Source: a virus
Length of the DNA: 59,460 nucleotides
Reading direction: 5' to 3' (one strand)
Virus record (IMG/VR): IMGVR_UViG_3300022818_000179
Location: 1 to 59,460 of that record
The notes below the pieces were generated by a model, which saw only the letters and a list, made by a program, of their open reading frames with translations, was not told where the DNA came from and did no database searches. This document shows positions 45,901-53,297 of the stretch, in pieces. Both the position numbers and the translations under genes were made by a program. How positions within the stretch are numbered: position 1 is the first letter of the stretch; the number at the start of each line of letters is the position of its first letter.

Positions 45901-48739
45901 TGACAATATAGATGCAGTTGGAATATCAAAAATACTTGTTTCTCGAGCATGGGGATCTAGCGAAAGCGAATTAGAACCCTTTCAAATTAGACTTTACAAT
46001 AAAACAGACGATGTTGTTGTAGATAATACATACCACAGTTTCACTTCTGGATACGATCAATACGAAGAAGATATAGTTGCATTCTCTGGAAATAAAGACT
46101 ACATAGAGCAAACTTATTATGCAGATGGAAGCCCAGTTGGTTCTTTCAATTATGGATATGTTGTTTATTTTCTCACAGGAGAAGAAACAAAATTATCAAC
46201 GATTACAGTTAAAGCAGCAATATTAAAAGAAATCAGTCAAATAATTCAAGCCAAAGGTCAGATTAAGATTTCTACTTCAAAAACCATACAGACAAAAGCT
46301 CGAATCACAATCTCAAACACGCAGACTTTATTAACAAAATCCGACATCAAACAAAATATAAGCCAAATATTGCAAGCGAAAACAAGAATTAAGATCAGTT
46401 CCACTCAGGTTATTACCGCCAAAGGACAAGTTAAAAATACAAAGGGGCGAACAATTTTAACCAAGGCGAGAATTGAATCAAACTCTAATAAAAATATCTT
46501 GGCAAAAGCAGATATTAAAAAAAACACAAATAAAAACATCCAAGCGAAAGCAAGAATAACTAACAGTGCAATTCAAACTATCTCATCTAAGGCAAACATA
46601 AAAATTTCTACTTCTCAAACTTTATCCGCTAAGGGAAGAATTTCTCAAGCGGCAATTCAAACAGAACAAAGCAAAGCCAATATTAAAGATACATTAACAA
46701 AAACATTACAGGTAAAGGCAAATTTTTTGAATACAAAGACAACACATATCTTTTTTAAAGCAAGAATTTCTATTTCTAGTTTACAAAATATTAACAGCAA
46801 GGCTCGAATAATTATTAATGAAACAAAATCACTAATCGTAAAAGCCCGAATAGAAACAGGCGGCTTAAAAATAATTATTGCAAAAGCGAATATAAAACAG
46901 AACAGACTGCAAGGTATTTTATCTAAGGCCAATATTAAAAATATCCAAACCAAGCAAATCAATGCGAAAGCAAGAATTGAATTATCAAAAATAACAACCG
47001 TTTCGGCAAGGGGAAATATAAAAAATAATAAAAATTATTCTCTCGATGCAAAGGCAAGGATAACTATCTCGTCTTCCGAAACATTAACCGTCAAGGGCAG
47101 AATTTCAACCTCTGCCAATAGGAATATTCAGACATTGGCAAATATTAAAGTAAGTATCTCAAGAAACTTAAATACAAAAGCCAGAATAGAAAAATCAACC
47201 CAAAAAACGATACAAGGCAAAGGAAGAATTGAAAAGACAGAAACCTACGCTCTCGCAACACAGGCCAATATAAAATCAATTCAGACAAAAACTGTTATAT
47301 CAAAAGGAAGAATAACTACTGGAAGTGATAAAAATATTTCAACAAAAGCATCCATCTTGAAAGCAATCGAAAGAACGGTTTCTGTAAAATCAGCAATATT
47401 AAGACAAGCCGCTCAAACTTTAAATACAAAAGCAAGAATTTCTGCTACCTCCACAAAAACAATTATAACAAAAGGGAGAATTGATATTCTATCCCTACGG
47501 ACGGTTATTGCAAGGGGAAATATAAAAAATACAATAAACAGAGAGTTGACAACAAAATCTAGAATAGAAACCTACTCAATGAAAACGATTTCTATAAAAG
47601 GAAGGGTAGAAAAATCTTCACCTATAACTCTTTCTATAAAAGCAGCAATATTGAAAGAAATTACTCAAACTTTGAATGTTAAATCTATGATTTCTTCTGT
47701 TGACCAAAAGAGGTTATTTACCAAAGGGAATATTAGGTCAAACCAAACAAAAAGCGTATTGGCAAAAGGAAGATTGCAGATTGCTGGAATTCCAACAATT
47801 AATGTTAAGGCCAACATAAAGAATACCTTTATTAAAAATATTTCAGCAAAAGCTGCAATTTCAAAATCATTTATCCAAATAATTCTTGCCAGGGCGGTAA
47901 TTAAAATCGAATCCACCGCCAACTTATTTACTAAGGCAAATATCCAAAAAGGATCGGCAACAACAGTTTCATCCAAAGCAAGAATTAATATTACCAGGTC
48001 AAAAACAATCACTTTCCTATCAAAAATAGAACGACAGCAACAAAAATTGTTAATAGCAAAAGGGAGCATTAAAAAGGAAACTCAGAAAATAATTTCTGCA
48101 AAGGGAAGAATACAAATAGGATCATCATCGGCAATCAGTTCCCTGGGAAGAATTTCTAACTCTTTTATAAAAACAGTTGCCGCCAGGGGAAATATTATTG
48201 CAAATAACACAGCAACAATAACTGTAAACGCAATAATTGAATCTCCTTCAATGAAGATAATCCAGGCAAAGGCAAGAATCACGCTTATCTCAAGACAAAC
48301 AATTTTTGTCTTAGGAAGAATATTTAATAATTACCACAAAAACTTGACGACAAAAGGGAACATCAGGCAAACATTAAATCAAAATGTTCAAATAAAAGCA
48401 CAAATTAAAATAACAAGTTCAGTAATATTGTCAACAAAAGCGAGAATTGGAATAGAGAGCTCACAAAGTTTGGAAGCAACAGCAAGAATAATCTCGATCG
48501 TAATTATTGAAATCGTAGACAAGATAAGATCACAAGAAATTGTGCAACAAATTTCCTATGTTGTTGGAAAAGTTACGGAAATCTCGTATAATAAAATAAA
48601 GATAGTAAATATTCATTCGGTAAAACCAAAAGTAAATGAGCCGATTCGAAATAGAGTAACAATAGCAAATATCTGTGAACCAAGCAGAATTAACCAGATT
48701 AAATGGTTGACTGCCAGGGCAAAGATTATCACTGCTTAA
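42980..48739 (+). CDS. Giant tail-fibre-like protein: DNRLRE, LamG, DNRLRE, 54 x 14-residue repeats
   Basis: 1919 residues. Residues 1-206 are a DNRLRE-type beta-sandwich (SEATWSIYSTGNNWTTGGAS; ending RPKLVINY). Residues 207-430 are a LamG domain (YYRFEGNSNDETANNHDGTD; DDGNWHFCVATYDGSYIKVY). A second DNRLRE domain (about 432-625) ends EPYLVINYTE. Short 14-residue repeats (TVTAKARIEFERLT) occur around 640-690, then other beta domains to 1073. Residues 1074-1829 are 54 consecutive 14-residue repeats. The last 90 residues are a separate small domain. The basic repeat region would make a long fibre shaft or beta-structure. LamG and DNRLRE are carbohydrate-binding folds, fitting a receptor-binding role. 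Confidence 0.85.
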   Translation: MKTLTLQGTGIIDTGISSDLLTTNGGSDTVYGVGDGSSVTSASYRFLIKPDLSSIPAGSIVTSVTLSVYEYVVDYRNGGTNPNTVSVRRLLRNWVESEATWSIYSTGNNWTTGGASSDSNDRVATASATFTVSNTSHNAFIDITGATLTDDVQKMVNGTYSNYGWLFNSSGESNGDSQTDYNGFYSTNYSTDTTLRPKLVINYINPIELNSTGALKADASLKAYYRFEGNSNDETANNHDGTDTDITYNTSYGVFGQGILLNGSSSKIVITDSADLKPSTSYSISCWIKTSAAGGEYIFHSSAADALNGIAILKSNVHTFRLYHYPTGSGYLVESNTPVDDGNWHFCVATYDGSYIKVYVDGKLDCNPVSIATNITWTTNYVRIGMYATTGGADGGGFYNGSIDDLAFWNGKALTATEVEFLYNQSLTVRPVATADGTCYKNATTFAAARAATSATLTETTSTSDDFGVYSSAGDYYLQRLFIPFITSGLPDSGIIIGSANLHVKIADRGEVSNSIELIQTSQADSTTLVDADYDNVGSIAGATRTDYGSIPAVNNWLTISLNTTGLSWINTSGTTLLGLREGTYDVDNSSPAYGAARSGIYLADSAGNEPYLVINYTEAEFTTQIQTISAQANIQEAFVTKTQTCSAKTRIQKSSNQTVTAKARIEFERLTTVSAMASIGMPFAPMKITQVISLLGSYGQAYYTTLSGGDWFFAYYDPAQYSGIESIVFEAAGFMYYEGYTGTLELWDMTNNVKITDLSFTEFNTSFTYVVKQSADIKSSLTSACVLAFKYKTSTTGKYFYFTGVKVKINQNDYSCNRKTTVMYPLSDEFADEFGIDWADSEYQIFPHIEKFDGDIKCYLEAHALINYGTSEAKFRLFDITANAAVSGSELTFTNTSIEKIISGELTLIEGHEYKGQAWFAEEEGSIYILNPVIKIVNTGFSKTSALVQLNFPVSNSFAVGWQELRPYFKLEDDNIDAVGISKILVSRAWGSSESELEPFQIRLYNKTDDVVVDNTYHSFTSGYDQYEEDIVAFSGNKDYIEQTYYADGSPVGSFNYGYVVYFLTGEETKLSTITVKAAILKEISQIIQAKGQIKISTSKTIQTKARITISNTQTLLTKSDIKQNISQILQAKTRIKISSTQVITAKGQVKNTKGRTILTKARIESNSNKNILAKADIKKNTNKNIQAKARITNSAIQTISSKANIKISTSQTLSAKGRISQAAIQTEQSKANIKDTLTKTLQVKANFLNTKTTHIFFKARISISSLQNINSKARIIINETKSLIVKARIETGGLKIIIAKANIKQNRLQGILSKANIKNIQTKQINAKARIELSKITTVSARGNIKNNKNYSLDAKARITISSSETLTVKGRISTSANRNIQTLANIKVSISRNLNTKARIEKSTQKTIQGKGRIEKTETYALATQANIKSIQTKTVISKGRITTGSDKNISTKASILKAIERTVSVKSAILRQAAQTLNTKARISATSTKTIITKGRIDILSLRTVIARGNIKNTINRELTTKSRIETYSMKTISIKGRVEKSSPITLSIKAAILKEITQTLNVKSMISSVDQKRLFTKGNIRSNQTKSVLAKGRLQIAGIPTINVKANIKNTFIKNISAKAAISKSFIQIILARAVIKIESTANLFTKANIQKGSATTVSSKARINITRSKTITFLSKIERQQQKLLIAKGSIKKETQKIISAKGRIQIGSSSAISSLGRISNSFIKTVAARGNIIANNTATITVNAIIESPSMKIIQAKARITLISRQTIFVLGRIFNNYHKNLTTKGNIRQTLNQNVQIKAQIKITSSVILSTKARIGIESSQSLEATARIISIVIIEIVDKIRSQEIVQQISYVVGKVTEISYNKIKIVNIHSVKPKVNEPIRNRVTIANICEPSRINQIKWLTARAKIITA
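46199..48466 (+). repeat. 54 tandem 42-bp units coding 14-residue repeats
   Basis: Exactly 54 units of 14 residues in one frame with no indels, each following the plan T-h-x-x-K-A-R/N-I followed by six variable positions (examples TIQTKARITISNTQ, NILAKADIKKNTNK). At DNA level the copies are strongly diverged, so this is an old protein repeat, not a recent tandem amplification. The regular period fits alternating beta strands in a solenoid or fibre shaft. Confidence 0.9.
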
Positions 48740-48742
48740 AAT

Positions 48743-49738
48743 ATGCTCGACCAGATACTTCAAAATACGGCGGACAAAATTGAGATAGATGTTTATTATG
48801 ATAATGTCTTAACCGCACCAACATCCATTCTCATCCGTGAAATCAGAGACCCAAATGGAGCGGTTATACTCACCAACCAAACAGTAACTGCAGGATCAAC
48901 TACGGGCAGATATGAATACACACTTGCCGCCCTGTATACGGCAACTCTTGGAGTTTACAGTGCAATCTGGAGATTTGTTATAACTATTGGTGGCGTAAAT
49001 ACAACCTACGAACACACCCAATATTTTGAAATAGTTTCCTCCCTCAGATACGGCTATGTCACTCCGTTTGAAGTTAGACAAAAATCAATCTATGACAAAA
49101 TAACTGACACGGAACCGACAGACGCAGTTCTTCAAAAATATATTGATCGCTCAACTTTAATTATTGATAATTATTTGGGTGGTTCAATCAATTACGCAAT
49201 TTATAGTGAAAAGAGGAGATGTGTTTTGGACAAAGTTCACAACGGTGTTCACATCCAACTTGCCAGACGACCAATTATTTCACTTACAAGCGTTCAGCTA
49301 ATTCAGGGGCCAACAACAACTCTTGATTTGAATACGACATATATTCGTATCAATGAAGCCGCAGGGTATCTGGAATATTTCCAAGATGTTTCCTCCCCAA
49401 CATTGCAAATTTGTACTTTTGATCCGACGGCAACCCAAATAGTCCCAGAAGCCAGCGTGGTTTATACTGCGGGCTTTATTACAGTTCCAGAAGAAGTAAA
49501 AATGGCGGCTATTATGGTTATTGAGGATTTGTTCGGAGCAACAAATGGAGATGATGTAAGACTGACAGCATTTACAATCGGAGATACAAAAGAACAATAT
49601 AGTAATATTAAAAATGCCCAATACGAGGATGATGCTTTGAATAATCTAGGAATAAGAGGGGCAAGGTCAATTACAAAAATGCTTGCAAAATATAGGCAAC
49701 CTTACAAGACGATGATTTTTGCAGGACCATTGGGCTAA
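48743..49738 (+). CDS. Head-tail connector with N-terminal Ig-like domain
   Basis: 331 residues. The first 100 residues are beta-rich (REIRDPNGAVILTNQTVTAG; ATLGVYSAIWRFVITIGG) like an Ig/BppU-type domain. The rest is like gp6-type DNA-packaging or head-closure proteins: LQKYIDRSTLIIDNYLGGSI, VPEEVKMAAIMVIEDLFGAT and a final YRQPYKTMIFAG. It lies at the start of the head-tail joining block. It starts three bases after the fibre stop. The Ig-like extension is unusual in such connectors and may be surface-exposed (inference). Confidence 0.7.
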   Translation: MLDQILQNTADKIEIDVYYDNVLTAPTSILIREIRDPNGAVILTNQTVTAGSTTGRYEYTLAALYTATLGVYSAIWRFVITIGGVNTTYEHTQYFEIVSSLRYGYVTPFEVRQKSIYDKITDTEPTDAVLQKYIDRSTLIIDNYLGGSINYAIYSEKRRCVLDKVHNGVHIQLARRPIISLTSVQLIQGPTTTLDLNTTYIRINEAAGYLEYFQDVSSPTLQICTFDPTATQIVPEASVVYTAGFITVPEEVKMAAIMVIEDLFGATNGDDVRLTAFTIGDTKEQYSNIKNAQYEDDALNNLGIRGARSITKMLAKYRQPYKTMIFAGPLG

Positions 49739-49760
49739 TTGACTAATTGATTAGTCAATT
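49737..49760. promoter_or_regulatory. Perfect 10-bp hairpin after the connector gene
   Basis: AATTGACTAA (49737-49746) and TTAGTCAATT (49751-49760) form a 10-bp stem with a TTGA loop, directly at the stop codon of the connector gene. No T run follows, so a terminator role is doubtful. It is the most perfect of three related AT-rich palindromes in the window. Confidence 0.5.
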
Positions 49761-49790
49761 GGTTGAATTTGAAAATTTCATATTAAACAT

Positions 49791-50222
49791 ATGTCAATTC
49801 ATAGAATTCCAGATAGGTTTCTGAACACTAAGTTATATATCTTTCGAGAATCGACAGTTGCAGATTCTGTGGGAGATTTATCTGTTTCTCTTTCTCTTGC
49901 TTATGGAGCTGTTAAGGCGAATGTTCAGGCAAAACAATCAATTTTAGAATATGAACTTCACGGACGCGTGCATAAACAAACCCATGTTGCCTATTTCAAT
50001 AGATTTGAAGACGGAGCCCTAAGAGTAATTAATCCAGGAGATGTTGCGGTTGACGAGGAAACTGGAATTAAATATATAATTATCGGAGCAGAGCAATACC
50101 AAGCTGCCAATGTCAATATTTCAGACAGTCATCACACAAAACTGATTCTTAAATCAACAACGGAAACAATGCCAGGAATAGTGAAATTCAATACATTGGC
50201 AGTCAAAGGTTTAATTACATGA
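49791..50222 (+). CDS. Putative head-closure / head-tail adaptor protein
   Basis: 143 residues. A small beta-barrel-like protein: IPDRFLNTKLYIFRESTVAD, VKANVQAKQSILEYELHGRV and YIIIGAEQYQAANVNISDSH. This fits the SPP1 gp16/FII-type head-completion adaptors. Position between the connector and the HK97-gp10-like gene supports the role. Its stop overlaps the next start by four bases. Confidence 0.65.
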   Translation: MSIHRIPDRFLNTKLYIFRESTVADSVGDLSVSLSLAYGAVKANVQAKQSILEYELHGRVHKQTHVAYFNRFEDGALRVINPGDVAVDEETGIKYIIIGAEQYQAANVNISDSHHTKLILKSTTETMPGIVKFNTLAVKGLIT

Positions 50223-50737
50223 AACTAAATATAAAGATGGCATCGGTCAGGCCTTTGATAGACAGATTAACGCAAATTAATCAAGGGATTAAGGATGAAT
50301 TCATTGACGGAATTGCCAACACGGCGGCAACAATGGCCGAAGATGCACGCGTAATTCTTGAAGAAAGATCTGAACAAAGAACTGGAAAAAGATATTGGAC
50401 TGGTAATCTACAACAGTCGATAGATATTAATCCAACAACATCGGCGGGAGAAATAACTGGAGTTTCAGTTGGACCAGACATGAGAAAAGCTCCATATGCC
50501 GAATGGATTGAATACGGTCATTACCGAGTCGCAGGAGATTTTGGAGGAGATCAGGGAGAATGGTGGGAAGGTTATCATTACATGGAAGAAGCTTATGCAA
50601 AAAATAAAGATAAATTTATAAAAGATATTGAAAAAGGATTAAAAACCGTTCTTTCTAAAGACTTGACAAATTTTGGAACTGGTCCAGGCGGATCGGTGAG
50701 ACATAAATTAACAGGTCAATTTGTAAAGAGAACATAA
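50219..50737 (+). CDS. HK97 gp10-like tail component
   Basis: 172 residues. The helical start RPLIDRLTQINQGIKDEFID, RYWTGNLQQSIDI, APYAEWIEYGHYRV and the final WEGYHYMEEAYAKN are the pattern of the HK97 gp10 tail-completion family. These proteins sit at the head-tail interface. It overlaps the adaptor by 4 bp (ATGA) and precedes a tail-terminator-like gene. Confidence 0.82.
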   Translation: MKLNIKMASVRPLIDRLTQINQGIKDEFIDGIANTAATMAEDARVILEERSEQRTGKRYWTGNLQQSIDINPTTSAGEITGVSVGPDMRKAPYAEWIEYGHYRVAGDFGGDQGEWWEGYHYMEEAYAKNKDKFIKDIEKGLKTVLSKDLTNFGTGPGGSVRHKLTGQFVKRT

Positions 50738-50738
50738 T

Positions 50739-51206
50739 ATGGTATCTCAATCAATGACCGTTAAAAGTAAAATTATGGCAGAAAAAACTATTAGCAATCT
50801 TAAAAAGGCAATTTATGCAAAATTAACAGGAAGCACGACTCTTATAAATCTTTTAGGCGGAAATTATATCTATCATCGGGAGCCGCCAAAAGATGTCCAA
50901 TACCCCTGTTTAATCTACTCAATTATCAACGACATAGAATCTCCATATAATGATGACCAAGGTAGCGGAAAGATAACAACAAGCTATTTCCGCATATCCA
51001 TTTTTAGCAATAGTTCTAAAACTTCAGAATCTGACGACATAGAAAAACAAGTGAAAATATTGTTAAATGGACAGCGAACTCTCGACACGACAAATATTAT
51101 ATGCTATAGTTGTTATAGGGACATGTTGATGGAACAGATGAAAAATCCAGATTTACAAATTTGGGTAACACCTGTTCGATACAGAATCACATGGTCCAAT
51201 AAGTAA
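50739..51206 (+). CDS. Putative tail terminator / tail completion protein
   Basis: 155 residues. NLKKAIYAKLTGSTTLINLL is the helix start and YPCLIYSIINDIESPYNDDQ a beta strand, followed by YFRISIFSNSSKTSESDD. This is like the Gp17/DUF3168-type tail-completion family. A later ATG (50775) could also be used. It follows a gp10-like gene, as typical for siphovirus tail genes. Confidence 0.7.
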   Translation: MVSQSMTVKSKIMAEKTISNLKKAIYAKLTGSTTLINLLGGNYIYHREPPKDVQYPCLIYSIINDIESPYNDDQGSGKITTSYFRISIFSNSSKTSESDDIEKQVKILLNGQRTLDTTNIICYSCYRDMLMEQMKNPDLQIWVTPVRYRITWSNK

Positions 51207-51232
51207 TAGTTAAAGGAAGGAGGAAAAAAATT

Positions 51233-51568
51233 ATGCAACAACCAGTTGTCAAAGTCGTCAATAATCCTGACGGCTCAATATTAAAAAAACCGTCCTACCT
51301 CCTTGAATATGAAAAAAAATTCAAGGATTGGACAGGTATCGTTGATCCTCAAGCTGATGAGGCTCTCAAAGATCTCTCTGGAGATTTATGGGGAGAACTT
51401 AGAAAACTTGAAGCACAACTTTGCCGAGACTGCGAGAATCGTCAGATTCCTGATGATTTCAAAGAGCTAGTCAAAGCAAGAATAAAAGATACCTGGAGAG
51501 ACATCGTAGGACATCAAAAAATTGGAGTTGACAAATTGTGCATCGTGATTAAAAAATATTTGAAATAA
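51233..51568 (+). CDS. Small tail-region protein, 111 aa
   Basis: Good AAGGAGG upstream. Helical protein: MQQPVVKVVNNPDGSILKKP then DLWGELRKLEAQLCRDCENR and an end LCIVIKKYLK. It contains an isolated C-x2-C pair. It sits between tail-completion and tail-tube genes. No confident family. Confidence 0.6.
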   Translation: MQQPVVKVVNNPDGSILKKPSYLLEYEKKFKDWTGIVDPQADEALKDLSGDLWGELRKLEAQLCRDCENRQIPDDFKELVKARIKDTWRDIVGHQKIGVDKLCIVIKKYLK

Positions 51569-51578
51569 GGAGATCTAT

Positions 51579-51923
51579 ATGAGTAAAATAAAAAGGGCGA
51601 TGGAGAAGACAGTCACAACAGCTTTACCTGTTGTCGAACAAAAATCGACTCCACAACCACCCAAAATTGAAGTAAAATATAGAGATGTAGTCTATGTTGG
51701 TGTCTCCGAAGAGGCAGCCCGCTTTGGAGCAGTCACTAAAACCGAATATATCTTTCTAAAAGATAAATTCGGAATGCCAACACCAACAAAAGTAGATGAG
51801 AAAGACTACGACGCACTAATAGCTGAAAATGATGCGTGTTGCGGGCGAAAGGATAAGAAAGTGTTCATTTCCAAGTTCGACTGGGATATGGAAATTGAAC
51901 GATTTCGCAGGTCAAACAGATAG
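51579..51923 (+). CDS. Hypothetical protein in tail region, 114 aa
   Basis: AAGGAGAT ribosome site. It has a Pro-rich linker (VVEQKSTPQPPKIEVKYRDV), then YVGVSEEAARFGAVTKTEYI and a final basic end. Possibly a small DNA- or tail-associated domain. It precedes the tail-tube gene and is probably a cotranscribed tail accessory. No family recognised. Confidence 0.55.
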   Translation: MSKIKRAMEKTVTTALPVVEQKSTPQPPKIEVKYRDVVYVGVSEEAARFGAVTKTEYIFLKDKFGMPTPTKVDEKDYDALIAENDACCGRKDKKVFISKFDWDMEIERFRRSNR

Positions 51924-51970
51924 GTTAAGGATATAGGTTGAGATATATATATTGAAAGGAGGAAAAAAAT

Positions 51971-52528
51971 ATGGCTATTACAGCTACAAACATTAATACT
52001 GGCGGAGCTGTGGTCAAAGTGGGTGGAACCGTAAGTCCTACTCCCAATGGAGATGGATTTTTTGATATGGGCACCCCAGGAACTGATGTCGGATGTACAA
52101 CTGGTGGAGTGACAGTCACATACACCATTGCAACAACTGATATTTTCTGCGACCAGACTCTACCCCCAGTGAGTGTTGCTATCACAGGAGAAACTGCAAC
52201 AGTTGAATTCTCAATGCTAGAATCAACAGCAGCGAATTTAAAACTTGTTTTATCCGCCCAAGCATCTTCTAAAGATGGTGCTTCAGCTTATTGGGCTGGA
52301 GTTGGTGGATCAACAATGATTACTTTCGTCCCGTTGAATCTTGAAGTTACAGACAATGATACTGGGTATTTGACAACCTGGACATTTTTCAGGTGCATTG
52401 CCGATGGTATCAAAGCCAACTTTGAAAGAGAGAATCCAACAGCATTCGGGGTTACAATGACAGCTTATGCTGACACTGCTCATGCTAGCGGAAAACAACT
52501 GTTCGAAGTTAAACAAGCTAAATCCTAA
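51971..52528 (+). CDS. Major tail (tube) protein
   Basis: 185 residues. The strongest Shine-Dalgarno in the region (AAAGGAGGA) precedes it. The protein is beta-rich, VVKVGGTVSPTPNGDGFFDM, then ETATVEFSMLESTAANLKLV and TWTFFRCIADGIKANFEREN, as expected of a tube protein. It lies directly before the frameshifted chaperone pair and tape measure, the classic position. Sequence similarity to a named family is weak; position and expression signals give confidence. Confidence 0.78.
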   Translation: MAITATNINTGGAVVKVGGTVSPTPNGDGFFDMGTPGTDVGCTTGGVTVTYTIATTDIFCDQTLPPVSVAITGETATVEFSMLESTAANLKLVLSAQASSKDGASAYWAGVGGSTMITFVPLNLEVTDNDTGYLTTWTFFRCIADGIKANFERENPTAFGVTMTAYADTAHASGKQLFEVKQAKS

Positions 52529-52558
52529 AATAGTATTTAGTAAGGAGGTAAAAAAAAT

Positions 52559-52984
52559 ATGTCCGAAGACATGAAAACTTCCGCAGAGATTATTCTTGGA
52601 GGCAAAACAATTGCCATTCAAAAATTGAAAGCGGGCGAGTTTTATAAAGCACAAAAAGTCATTGCAGACATTCTTAGGGGTATAACCAAAAAAGGCGATC
52701 CCAAGAATCTGCAAAATCAGGACGGAAAAGAATCTCAGGATCTTTCTTTGATTCTAGAGGCATTTGATAATTTCCCGACTCATATCGTGAAATTCATCTC
52801 AATATGTGCCAAGATGGAAGAGAAAACAATCCTGGACGACTCTTATCCAGAGGAAATCGGAACAGCTTTTGGTGTTTGCCTTGATCTTAATAATGTCATG
52901 GAAAACCTAAAAAACTCCGTAGCCCCTATGGAGAAGCTAGGGGCCAAGGGAACTCAGGAAACAAAAGCCGACTCCCAAAGTTAG
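52559..52984 (+). CDS. Tail assembly chaperone, upstream (G-type) product
   Basis: 141 residues. Beta start ILGGKTIAIQKLKAGEFYKA, then a helical part around LILEAFDNFPTHIVKFISIC. Near its end is a -1 frameshift signal. A strong AAGGAGG ribosome site precedes it. G-type chaperones hold the tape measure during tail assembly. The G product ends soon after the shift site, and a longer fusion arises by frameshift. Confidence 0.82.
   Translation: MSEDMKTSAEIILGGKTIAIQKLKAGEFYKAQKVIADILRGITKKGDPKNLQNQDGKESQDLSLILEAFDNFPTHIVKFISICAKMEEKTILDDSYPEEIGTAFGVCLDLNNVMENLKNSVAPMEKLGAKGTQETKADSQS
52909..52944 (+). promoter_or_regulatory. Programmed -1 ribosomal frameshift signal
   Basis: Slippery heptamer A-AAA-AAC (52909-52915), correctly phased with the G frame (codons CTA AAA AAC). 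A 6-nt spacer (52916-52921) follows, and then a 7-bp GC-rich stem GCCCCTA (52922-52928) / TAGGGGC (52938-52944). All three classic elements are present with standard spacing. Confidence 0.88.
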
Positions 52985-53280
52985 ATTTCCTTACCTGGTG
53001 TATTGATGTATTAGCTTCTCGATACGGCTGGACGCGAAAAGCATGTCTAGAAGAGATGTATTGGGAAGAGTTTTGGGATCACGTCGTATCCGCTGCAAAC
53101 TTAGAGGCAGAAGAGAATAATGCAGAACGAAAGTTCACTTTTATGCTCCACGCTGATAAAAAATCTGCAGCTAATTGGACAGATGCCCCGATTCCTTTCC
53201 CTGACACTCGCAATATCCCCAAAAGGGATAAATCTGGCATATCTCAATTACCTTCTAAGATTGTGATACACCGACAATAG
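52915..53280 (+). CDS. Tail assembly chaperone, downstream (T) part reached by -1 frameshift
   Basis: In the -1 frame the sequence is open from the slippery site to TAG at 53278-53280. It reads through KLDFLTWCIDVLASRYGWTR and EEMYWEEFWDHVVSAANLEA, then a Pro-rich end. Joined to the upstream part it yields the GT-type fusion. An internal ATG at 53056 would drop the conserved W-rich start, so frameshifting is the likelier route. The tape measure gene follows after 17 bases. Confidence 0.82.
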   Translation, partial: LRSPYGEARGQGNSGNKSRLPKLDFLTWCIDVLASRYGWTRKACLEEMYWEEFWDHVVSAANLEAEENNAERKFTFMLHADKKSAANWTDAPIPFPDTRNIPKRDKSGISQLPSKIVIHRQ

Positions 53281-53297
53281 CTGTGCCATAAAGAGAT

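Noticed and set aside
46199-48466. The 42-bp periodic DNA as a CRISPR-like or tandem DNA repeat
   Set aside because: DNA copies are highly diverged and the regularity exists at protein level in a long open frame.
52974-52980. CCCAAAG as the frameshift site
   Set aside because: It is not in the correct phase for the G frame; the in-phase A-AAA-AAC at 52909 with a stem after it is better.
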